41,568 nucleotides of DNA from Akkermansia muciniphila (GTDB taxonomy: Bacteria; Verrucomicrobiota; Verrucomicrobiia; Limisphaerales; UBA11320), in assembly GCA_945861575.1 (NCBI GenBank), contig CAMAVD010000015.1, positions 1-41,568 of the forward strand, written 5' to 3'. The position numbers and the translations under genes are program-made. The first letter of the stretch is position 1, and every line of letters begins with the position of its first letter. This document shows, piece by piece, positions 35,459 to 41,568 of this stretch. The notes beneath the pieces were generated by a model that made no database searches, was not told the origin of the DNA, and saw only the letters and a list, made by a program, of their open reading frames with translations.

Positions 35459-36382
35459 ATGTCCGAATATTCATCTTCAGAGCTTTGGTCGATTTTTGTG
35501 ATGCAGAGCTTCGCCGGATTTAGCCTGTTCAGCGTCCTGCTGCTGATGGCTCTCGGCTTGGCTATCATCTTCGGACAGATGGGGGTGGTGAACCTGGCCC
35601 ATGGGGAGTTCATGGCTCTTGGAGCTTACACGGTGTACCTGAGCTCGACAGTTGTTCACACGTACCTGCCCGCTCTGGCTCCCTACTACTTCGTCATCGC
35701 GATCGTGATCGCTTTTCTTGTGGCGGGTCTTACGGGTTGGTTGGTGGAGTGGTCGCTGATTCGCTTTCTCTACAAACGGCCTTTGGACACTCTGCTGGCA
35801 ACCTGGGGCTTGAGCCTGATCATGCAGCAGAGTTTTCGTTCGATCTTTGGAGCTCGCGAGGTAACGCCCACCCTGCCGGAATGGTTGATGGGTAGTTTCA
35901 AACCGAGCGAATCAATCGACATCCCGATCAATGGGGTCTTCGTCATGGGCCTGACCCTCGCCCTCACTCTTGGGATTTGGCTGTTCATGTATCGCTCCCG
36001 CATCGGCCTGCAAATGCGGGCGACTGTTCAGAACCGCGTGATGAGTGGCGCCGCGGGCATCAACACCCGTTTGGTCGACCGATTCACCTTCTCCCTGGGT
36101 TGTGGCATCGCCGGGGTGGCCGGCGCCGCCTTCACAACCATTGGCTCGACAGGTCCCGATTCCGGCTCTCGCTATATCGTGGATACCTTCCTGGTGGTGG
36201 TCTTTGGCGGGACGGCGAGTCTGATGGGCACGATCGCCTCCGCGTTCGGCATTGCCCAAGGACAATCCATCCTCGAGTTCTTCCTCAAAGGGACCATGGG
36301 CAAGGTGGCCGTGCTCATGGTCATTGTGCTGGTCCTGATGATCCGCCCTCAAGGGCTCTTCGCCAGCAAGATCCGTTCGTAA
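35459..36382 (+). CDS. urtB: Urea ABC transporter permease UrtB
   Basis: Integral membrane permease of 307 aa with about eight hydrophobic segments, of the LivH type. Key blocks are GLAIIFGQMGVVNLAHGEFMALGAY near the N-terminus (the loop typical of this permease class), LATWGLSLIMQQSFRSIFGAREV, and GIAGVAGAAFTTIGSTGPDSG. The GPDSGSRYIVDTFLVVVFGGTASLMGT block is typical of UrtB. It pairs with UrtC to form the pore and with UrtD/E to couple ATP hydrolysis. It lacks the long periplasmic N-terminal extension seen in some UrtB proteins. It begins 40 bases after the hairpin, within the same transcript as urtA. Confidence 0.92.
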   Translation: MSEYSSSELWSIFVMQSFAGFSLFSVLLLMALGLAIIFGQMGVVNLAHGEFMALGAYTVYLSSTVVHTYLPALAPYYFVIAIVIAFLVAGLTGWLVEWSLIRFLYKRPLDTLLATWGLSLIMQQSFRSIFGAREVTPTLPEWLMGSFKPSESIDIPINGVFVMGLTLALTLGIWLFMYRSRIGLQMRATVQNRVMSGAAGINTRLVDRFTFSLGCGIAGVAGAAFTTIGSTGPDSGSRYIVDTFLVVVFGGTASLMGTIASAFGIAQGQSILEFFLKGTMGKVAVLMVIVLVLMIRPQGLFASKIRS

Positions 36383-36401
36383 ACTCAGAATCTCAGACAA
36401 C

Positions 36402-37553
36402 GTGAAAGCCATCTACAACCGTCTCTTCGGTGGAACGACGGGGGTCGTTCAACTGGGTATCCTCGCGGCCATCCTAATGATCGTGCTGCCTCTGAGCCTC
36501 GACATTTTCCGGCTGAATCTAGTGGGGAAGTATCTTACCTACGCTTTTGTCGCCCTCGGACTCGTTTTGCTCTGGGGTAAGGCGGGAGTGCTCAGCTTGG
36601 GTCAGGGGGTGTTTTTCGGGTTGGGAGGCTATTGCATGGCCATGTTTCTGAAGTTGGAGGCATCGGATCCCATCAGCACCAAAATCCAGTCGACCCCTGG
36701 AATTCCCGACTTCATGGACTGGAATCAGATCACTCAACTGCCCGCGTTCTGGATGCCCTTCAAGAGTCTTCCGTTCACGCTCCTGGCCGTCGTGGTGGTT
36801 CCGTCGATTGTGGCTTTCGTGCTCGGTGTGGCGATGTTTAAGCGGAGGGTTGGTGGCGTCTATTTCGCCATCATCACCCAGGCGCTCGCTCTGATCCTCT
36901 CTCTAGCCATCGACGGCAATCAGGGCTACACGGGTGGCCGTAACGGCATTACAGACCTTCGCACACTTCTGGGTTGGGACATTCGCTCCTCCCATGCCCA
37001 GTACTTGCTCTACTTCACCACCTGCGGCCTGTTGGTTCTGGCCATTGTGCTCAGCCAATGGATGCTGTCTGGGAAGTTGGGGAAGATGCTTCTCGCCATG
37101 CGTGACCGGGAAGATCGAGTGAGGTTCTCGGGTTATGATGTTTCTATGTTCAAGGTTTTCACCTTCTGCTTTGCAGCGGCTTTGAGCGGGGTAGGAGGCG
37201 CTCTGTTCGTCCTGCAGGTTGGCTTCATCTCACCGTCTCTGGTGGGGATCGTTCCTTCCATTGAGATGGTGATTTTCGCCGCGGTCGGAGGTCGGGTCTC
37301 GTTGTTGGGGGCGGTGTATGGAACCCTTCTGGTGAATACGGGCAAGAGCCTCTTCTCGGAGAATTTTCCTCAGCTTTGGCTCTTCGCCATGGGGGGCCTT
37401 TTCATAGCGGTAGTCGTCCTCTTCCCCAATGGACTGGCCGGGGTCGTTGAGCTGATCCGCAAAAAGGTTTCACCCTTCCTCAAAAACCTGCGCACGTCAT
37501 CGACCTTACCCACATCCGGATCCACCCCTCTCCCAAGCCCCGATAAACCATGA
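36402..37553 (+). CDS. urtC: Urea ABC transporter permease UrtC
   Basis: Second permease, 383 aa, LivM type, beginning with GTG at 36402. Ten or so hydrophobic segments. Recognisable blocks are WGKAGVLSLGQGVFFGLGGYCMAMFLKLE, RVGGVYFAIITQALALILSLA, GNQGYTGGRNGITDL and MRDREDRVRFSGYDVSMFKVFTF. The GYTGG-x-NG-I-T-DL segment is characteristic of UrtC-type permeases. The C-terminus ends in a Ser/Thr/Pro-rich tail. The stop overlaps the urtD start by four bases, so the permease and ATPase are coupled. Confidence is high for the ABC permease and for urea/amide as substrate class. Confidence 0.92.
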   Translation: MKAIYNRLFGGTTGVVQLGILAAILMIVLPLSLDIFRLNLVGKYLTYAFVALGLVLLWGKAGVLSLGQGVFFGLGGYCMAMFLKLEASDPISTKIQSTPGIPDFMDWNQITQLPAFWMPFKSLPFTLLAVVVVPSIVAFVLGVAMFKRRVGGVYFAIITQALALILSLAIDGNQGYTGGRNGITDLRTLLGWDIRSSHAQYLLYFTTCGLLVLAIVLSQWMLSGKLGKMLLAMRDREDRVRFSGYDVSMFKVFTFCFAAALSGVGGALFVLQVGFISPSLVGIVPSIEMVIFAAVGGRVSLLGAVYGTLLVNTGKSLFSENFPQLWLFAMGGLFIAVVVLFPNGLAGVVELIRKKVSPFLKNLRTSSTLPTSGSTPLPSPDKP

Positions 37554-38296
37554 ACGCAAAAACAGACTTTCTTCTTTATATTGAAGACCTGGGTGTTTCT
37601 TTCGACGGGTTCAAGGCGGTCGATGGACTGAATCTCTATGTTGAACGCAACGAGCTTCGGGTGATTATTGGTCCGAATGGAGCTGGAAAGACGACCGTTT
37701 TGGACATGATTTGCGGCAAGACACAACCAACGCAGGGCAGCATTCGGTTCAAGGATCGCGAGCTTGTGGGGATGGCCGAGCACCAAATCGTGCGATCCGG
37801 AGTGGGTCGCAAGTTCCAAACGCCGTCCATCTACGAGAATCTCACGGTTTTTGAAAATTTGGAGGTTTCGTATCCCAAGGGAAGAAGCGTGTTTGGAAGC
37901 TTGGCCTTTCGGACGACCCCCGAGGTGGTGGAGCGTATCCACCAAGTGGCTGAGCAGATCTTTCTGAAGGAAGCGCTGGACCTCGAGGGAGCCTTCCTCA
38001 GCCATGGCCAGAAGCAATGGCTGGAGATCGGAATGCTGCTCATGCAGGAGCCCGAACTGCTCATGCTGGACGAACCCGTCGCGGGGATGAGCGCGCCGGA
38101 GCGTGAGAAGACGGCTGAACTTCTGAACCGGATTCGCAAGGGTCGCTCAATCATCATTATCGAGCATGATATGGAGTTTGTCTCCCGCATCGCTGACACG
38201 GTGACCGTTCTCCACTTGGGCAAGATTCTTGCCGAAGGCAGCATGCAGGAAATCCAGCACAATCCCAACGTCATCGAGGTCTACCTCGGACACTGA
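37550..38296 (+). CDS. urtD: Urea ABC transporter ATPase UrtD
   Basis: ABC ATPase of 248 aa (LivG type). The Walker A is GPNGAGKT, a Q-loop follows at KTQPTQGSIRF, the signature-like motif is L-S-H-G-Q-K-Q-W (the LSHGQ variant used by UrtD), and the Walker B is LLMLDEPVAGMS, followed by the H-loop in IIIIEHDMEF. The histidine replacing the first glycine of LSGGQ is known in UrtD proteins and is not a defect. It couples to UrtB/UrtC and works together with UrtE. Overlap with urtC indicates tight co-translation. The KFQTPSIYENLTVFENLEVS block distinguishes it from generic branched-chain amino acid ATPases. Confidence 0.92.
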   Translation: MNAKTDFLLYIEDLGVSFDGFKAVDGLNLYVERNELRVIIGPNGAGKTTVLDMICGKTQPTQGSIRFKDRELVGMAEHQIVRSGVGRKFQTPSIYENLTVFENLEVSYPKGRSVFGSLAFRTTPEVVERIHQVAEQIFLKEALDLEGAFLSHGQKQWLEIGMLLMQEPELLMLDEPVAGMSAPEREKTAELLNRIRKGRSIIIIEHDMEFVSRIADTVTVLHLGKILAEGSMQEIQHNPNVIEVYLGH

Positions 38297-38315
38297 ACCG
38301 CCAACTCATCACGCC

Positions 38316-39005
38316 ATGCTTACTGTTTCGAACCTCACTGTCGGCTACGGCCAGAGCCGTGTGATCCACGAGATGAATTTCTCCCTTAGAGCGGAGGAGA
38401 TTCTCGCCATCATGGGCCGCAACGGAATGGGAAAAACGACTCTTCTCAAATCGTTGATCGGGATTCTACCGTCGCGACAAGGCTCGATACTGCTGGGAGA
38501 CAAGGAGATCTCTGGCTTGGCCTCGCATGAGCGCGTGCGCAGCGGGATTGCCTTCGTCCCGCAGGGCCGGATGATCTTCCCAGCGCTGACGGTGTCGGAG
38601 AACATCCTCACCGGCGCCCGCGGGCCGGTTGAGAAAAGTGCCTGGGACGAGATCTATGCGCTCTTCCCCATCCTCCATGAGATGCGCAAGCGCAAGGGGG
38701 GTAATCTTTCCGGCGGGCAGCAGCAGCAGCTTGCCATCGCGCGAGCCCTCATCTCCAACCCTAAGGTGCTGGTGCTCGACGAGCCGACTGAAGGCATCCA
38801 GCCCTCGATCATCAAGGACATCGCTCGCGCGCTGCGACAAATCCGCTCCGCTCGCAAGATTGCGATCATCGTCACTGAGCAGGTGGTGAGTTTCATGATG
38901 GATGTCTGTGATCGGGCTCTCGTGATCGAGAGAGGTCGCTTTGTCCACGAGGCCCCGCGCGAGGGGCTCAGCGCCGACCAGGTCAGATCGCTTCTGGCGG
39001 TTTGA
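38316..39005 (+). CDS. urtE: Urea ABC transporter ATPase UrtE
   Basis: ABC ATPase of 229 aa (LivF type), second ATPase of the importer. Walker A GRNGMGKT, Q-loop region SRQGSILL, signature LSGGQQQQ, Walker B VLVLDEPTEGIQPS, and switch region IIVTEQVVSFM with Gln at the H-loop position usually seen in UrtE/LivF. The start is the ATG at 38316, giving MLTVSNLTVGYGQSRVIHEM, the typical family N-terminus; the upstream open extension is not conserved. It lies 19 bases after urtD and before fmdA, so all five transporter genes and formamidase form one unit. Confidence 0.93.
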   Translation: MLTVSNLTVGYGQSRVIHEMNFSLRAEEILAIMGRNGMGKTTLLKSLIGILPSRQGSILLGDKEISGLASHERVRSGIAFVPQGRMIFPALTVSENILTGARGPVEKSAWDEIYALFPILHEMRKRKGGNLSGGQQQQLAIARALISNPKVLVLDEPTEGIQPSIIKDIARALRQIRSARKIAIIVTEQVVSFMMDVCDRALVIERGRFVHEAPREGLSADQVRSLLAV

Positions 39006-39077
39006 CGATTCAATCTCATTCGATCCCACATACTCAACCCACCACGAAACCGAACCAACCAACAACCTCGCAACTCT

Positions 39078-40301
39078 ATGGCAAAACCGCTGATCAAAGT
39101 CGACTTCAAGGCCTCTCCCGAGAAGCAGCCCTATCTGCACAACCGCTGGCACCCAGAGATCCCCATGGTGGCCTGGGTGAAGCCGGGCGACGAGTTTCGC
39201 ATCGAGTGCATTGACTGGACGGGTGGGCAGATCGCCAACGACAACAATGCCAAGGACGTCCAGGTCGTGGACCTTTCGAAAGTGCACTACCTCTCCGGCC
39301 CCATCGGAGTGAAGGGCGCTGAGCCCGGGGACTTGCTGGTGGTGGATCTGCTCGACGTTGGGGTTCTCCCCGAGTCCGCCTGGGGTTTCACCGGCATCTT
39401 CGCGAAGGAGAATGGCGGCGGCTTTCTCACCGATCAGTATCCGGACGCGAGAAAAGCCTGCTGGAACTTCAGCGGTTTGTATGCGAACTCACGGCACATT
39501 CCTCGGGTGGAATTCGCGGGCATCATTCACCCTGGTCTGATCGGCTGTCTTCCTTCCAAGGAGCTGCTGTCCACCTGGAACACGCGGGAAGGTGCGCTCT
39601 TCGCGACCGATCCGCAGCGAGTTCCCCCGCTCTGCGCCATGCCCTACGCGCCCACAGCGCATATGGGAGGGATGGCCAAATCCAAAATCCCTAAGGCCGC
39701 AGCCGAGGCGGCACGCACGGTTCCGCCGCGTGAGCATGGCGGCAACTGCGACATCAAGAACCTTAGCCGTGGATCGAAGATCTTCTTCCCGGTCTATGTG
39801 AAGGGGGGGGGTCTGTCCATGGGCGATATCCATTTCTCCCAGGGCGATGGCGAGATCACCTTCTGTGGCGCCATCGAGATGGCGGGATTCCTCGACGTGC
39901 GCGTGTCCATCATCAAGGGCGGCATGAAGATGTATGGAATCAAGAATCCGATTTTCCAGCCCAGCCCGGTGGAGCCGAAGTACAGCCGCTTCCTCATTTT
40001 TGAGGGCATCTCGGTGGACGAGTCTGGTAAACAACACTATCTCGATGCCACCGTGGCCTATCGTCAGGCCTGCCTCAATGCCATCGAGTATCTTAAGAAG
40101 TTCGGTTACTCGGGCGAGCAGGCCTACGCGATCCTGGGAACCGCCCCGGTGGAAGGTCATATCAGCGGGATTGTGGACATCCCCAACGCCTGTGCGACGC
40201 TTTACCTTCCGACCGAGATCTTTGATTTTCCGATGATGCCGACCTCGGCCGGTCCTACGAAGTTCGTGGACGGCAAGGCGGATTTGGCGGTGGTTAAATG
40301 A
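39078..40301 (+). CDS. fmdA: Formamidase (acetamidase/formamidase family)
   Basis: Cytoplasmic amidase of 407 aa, matching the normal FmdA length. It hydrolyses formamide, and less well acetamide, to formate (or acetate) and ammonia. Diagnostic blocks are HNRWHPEIPMVAWVKPGDE, DWTGGQIANDNNAKDV, LLVVDLLDVGVLPESAWGFT, REHGGNCDIKNLSRGSKI and GDIHFSQGDGEITFCGAIE, which line the active site and oligomer contacts in this family. It follows urtE by about 70 bases and precedes fmdB, the arrangement reported for Methylophilus methylotrophus and relatives. Nitrogen control by the upstream sigma-54 promoter is likely. The start ATG is preceded by a leader without a strong ribosome site. Confidence 0.95.
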   Translation: MAKPLIKVDFKASPEKQPYLHNRWHPEIPMVAWVKPGDEFRIECIDWTGGQIANDNNAKDVQVVDLSKVHYLSGPIGVKGAEPGDLLVVDLLDVGVLPESAWGFTGIFAKENGGGFLTDQYPDARKACWNFSGLYANSRHIPRVEFAGIIHPGLIGCLPSKELLSTWNTREGALFATDPQRVPPLCAMPYAPTAHMGGMAKSKIPKAAAEAARTVPPREHGGNCDIKNLSRGSKIFFPVYVKGGGLSMGDIHFSQGDGEITFCGAIEMAGFLDVRVSIIKGGMKMYGIKNPIFQPSPVEPKYSRFLIFEGISVDESGKQHYLDATVAYRQACLNAIEYLKKFGYSGEQAYAILGTAPVEGHISGIVDIPNACATLYLPTEIFDFPMMPTSAGPTKFVDGKADLAVVK

Positions 40302-40330
40302 GCACAATCCTCCCCTGATCAACCTTCGCT

Positions 40331-40684
40331 ATGCCCCTTTACGATTACGCCTGTCGCTGCGGTGAAACCTTTGCGCTCAGTCGACCCATTGCCGAACGGG
40401 ACGCGGCTGCTGTGTGTCCGGGATGCAAGAGAGCTGCCTTAAGGACGGTTACAGCTCCCAATCTTGGGCTGCTCGCTCCCCATGTCCGGGACGCCCACTC
40501 ACGGAATGAGAAAAGCCGTCATGAGCCTGGTTTGCTGCAGCGCCATCGCTGCGGGAGCGCCTGTGGTTGTGGCACGCCAAAGCCGTCGAAAGCGGCGGAG
40601 AGAAGCCGTGACGTGACTCTTCCCAAGCTGGGCAAGTTCAAGCGCGGTAGAAAAACGCAGCGGCCCTGGCTCTTGGGTCACTGA
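40331..40684 (+). CDS. fmdB: FmdB-type zinc-ribbon protein of the formamidase operon
   Basis: Protein of 117 aa. The N-terminal zinc ribbon is intact: Cys-x-Cys in YACRCGE (Cys8, Cys10) and Cys-x-x-Cys in VCPGCKR (Cys29, Cys32). A second cysteine group RCGSACGCG lies in the C-terminal half after NEKSRHEPG, and a basic tail follows. This is the shape of FmdB proteins found next to formamidase genes, thought to regulate or assist amidase expression, although the mechanism is not settled. It lies 29 bases after fmdA and is the last gene of the operon, followed by a strong terminator. Contrast it with the cysteine-free relative at 12673-12876. Confidence 0.88.
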   Translation: MPLYDYACRCGETFALSRPIAERDAAAVCPGCKRAALRTVTAPNLGLLAPHVRDAHSRNEKSRHEPGLLQRHRCGSACGCGTPKPSKAAERSRDVTLPKLGKFKRGRKTQRPWLLGH

Positions 40685-40708
40685 TCGTCCTTGGGTGTAT
40701 GTGTTGGA

Positions 40709-40739
40709 GAAGGCCGGCGTTTTGCCGGCCTTCTTTTTT
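40709..40739 (+). terminator. Strong intrinsic terminator of the urt-fmd operon
   Basis: GAAGGCCGGC (40709-40718) pairs perfectly with GCCGGCCTTC (40724-40733) around a 5-base loop, followed directly by six T (40734-40739). This is a textbook Rho-independent terminator. Confidence 0.92.
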
Positions 40740-40743
40740 GGGT

Positions 40744-41000
40744 TCTTCCGGGATTGTCTGGGGATTTTCCGTTGGCGGTCGTGTGTAGCGAGGGTGAACC
40801 GCAGGAAACTGATCACGAACTGGGTCGGCATTGAGACGGCTGCCTTAGGTTCACCGAAACCCACCGACGGCCCACTGCCGGGATTTGAACGTTAACCGCG
40901 AATGAACGCCAATGAACGCGAATGAACGTTAATCCAGAAGTCACAACCCAGGAGCCTTTTCGCATTCGCGTCTATTCGCGTCCATTCGCGGTTACATTCT
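40744..41000. repeat. Long direct repeat, copy 1, with internal inverted arms
   Basis: A 257-bp unit beginning CTTCCGGGATTGTCTGGGG that recurs at 41005-41336 with substitutions. Near its end lie inverted arms of about 31-33 bp: AACCGCGAATGAACGC-type sequence (40894-40924) and its near-complement ending in CCATTCGCGGTT (40961-40993), with a central segment containing CCAGAAGTCACAACCCAGGA. It carries no credible gene. CGCGAATG-rich repeats like this are typical of Verrucomicrobiota intergenic DNA. Confidence 0.85.
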
Positions 41001-41004
41001 GGCC

Positions 41005-41336
41005 TCTTCCGGGATTGTCTGGGGCGTGTCTGTTGGCGGTGGTGTGTAGCGACGGTGAACCGCAGGTAACTGATCACGAGCTGGGTCGGCAATGAGACGG
41101 CTGCCTTAGGTTCACCGAAACCCAGTGCCGGGATTTGAACGTTAACCGCGAATGAACGCCAATGAACGCGAATGGGACATTGCTGCTGAAGGATGAAGTA
41201 TACTTGGTAGTTGGGTGCGCCTTGGAGGTGATCAACGGCATCGGCCATGGGTTGCATGAACTCCAATGAACGTTAAACCAGAAGTCACAACCCAGGAGCC
41301 TTTTTCGCATTCGCGTCCATTCGCGGTTACATTCTT
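41005..41336. repeat. Long direct repeat, copy 2, interrupted by a 90-bp insertion
   Basis: Second copy of the unit at 40744-41000, in the same direction and nearly adjacent (a 4-bp gap). It aligns over its whole length apart from substitutions, small deletions and one 90-bp insertion at 41175-41264. Both inverted arms and the central CCAGAAGTCACAACCCAGGA segment are present. Confidence 0.85.
41175..41264. other. 90-bp insertion inside repeat copy 2
   Basis: Copy 1 reads straight through GCGAATGAACG. Copy 2 has 90 extra bases placed between two AATG tetranucleotides (41171-41174 and 41265-41268), which could be a target-site duplication. The surrounding repeat is itself rich in AATG, so slippage or recombination is an alternative. 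Read on the minus strand, the insert is an open frame over its full 30 codons, beginning EFMQPMADAVDHLQ and ending QQQCP. I do not recognise it. Confidence 0.55.
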
Positions 41337-41568
41337 AGCCTCTTCGTGTACTTGAGTGGGTGCTAACAGGTCGGCATGCAATAATCCCCAGAACCGAGGA
41401 ATAGCCCTGGCGGGGACCTAGCGGAATAATAGTCCAAGTCCGACGGCCCGCTAGGCGGAGTGGAGCGGTCGGTGAACCCATTTGAAGATCTTTGATCCGC
41501 AGATTACACAGATTTTCGCAGATTACGGAGAAGGCCCTGGAACGGAGAGCCGCCGTGTTTTGTCCCCT
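41337..41568. other. Non-coding end of the window with a second short-repeat family
   Basis: No gene is visible. At 41498-41526 CGCAGATTAC occurs twice (41498-41507 and 41517-41526) with a related ACAGATTTT unit between them, giving three AGATT units about 10 bp apart. In my recollection such GCAGATTA repeats often precede small verrucomicrobial genes, but none can be seen before the window ends. Confidence 0.55.

Noticed and set aside
40695-40895. 66-aa plus-strand frame across the terminator after fmdB
   Set aside because: It starts before the terminator stem and runs into the repeat; composition is that of the repeat sequence.
40894-41330. CRISPR-like array in the CGCGAATG repeats
   Set aside because: Units are short, variably spaced and also inverted; there are no unique spacers and no cas genes.

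Overview
The window looks like chromosomal DNA of a Verrucomicrobiota bacterium, probably of the Pedosphaera/Limisphaerales type. This is inferred from gene content, not from a marker gene. The pointers are two very large dehydrogenase-HEAT-cytochrome c proteins of the kind typical of the PVC group, a prepilin-like protein with the H-X9-DG type C-terminal segment, a secreted lamin-tail-domain protein, a cysteine-free FmdB-like protein, a secreted BNR-repeat sialidase, and GC-rich DNA with intergenic CGCGAATG-type repeats. No rRNA, tRNA, CRISPR array, transposase or replication origin was found.

Left part (1-7741, + strand). The window opens inside an arsenic resistance operon: arsR (truncated by the window edge), an aquaporin-family channel where an arsenite pump is usually found, a DUF6428 protein and a thioredoxin-type arsenate reductase. 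A decayed fragment of a PVC-type dehydrogenase follows. Next is a tightly packed four-gene operon (2393-7741) encoding a kleisin-like protein, a KITE-like protein, an SMC-like ATPase and a Toprim protein. This is the layout of the MksFEBG/Wadjet (JetABCD) anti-plasmid systems. The proteins are short for that family, and it is the strongest candidate here for a poorly described defence system.

Middle part (7796-28352). An amidohydrolase diverges from the first large dehydrogenase/HEAT/cytochrome c protein. Two small minus-strand genes follow (cysteine-free FmdB-like, aspartyl/asparaginyl beta-hydroxylase-like). A YfiR-like periplasmic protein is translationally coupled to a hybrid histidine kinase with two receiver domains. 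Then come the second large dehydrogenase/HEAT/cytochrome c protein, a PhoR-like kinase, a NicO/UreH-type metal transporter with a histidine-rich loop, an FtsB-like protein and a LamG-like lipoprotein. Last is a two-gene unit (secreted LTD/Ig protein plus pseudopilin-like protein) whose 3' end overlaps a foldable element with four helices.

Right part (28421-41568). Four minus-strand genes encode a Nudix hydrolase, a GATase-like/DUF6421 fusion, a threonine aldolase-like enzyme and a sialidase. A long non-coding region holds a near-consensus sigma-54 promoter (33881-33895) facing a seven-gene nitrogen-scavenging operon: urtABCDE (urea/short-amide ABC importer), fmdA (formamidase) and fmdB (zinc ribbon). 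A perfect hairpin sits between urtA and urtB, and a strong intrinsic terminator follows fmdB. Together these genes would import urea or amides and release ammonia from formamide when nitrogen is scarce. The last 0.8 kb is non-coding and consists of two diverged copies of a roughly 250-bp repeat, one carrying a 90-bp insertion, plus a second short repeat family.
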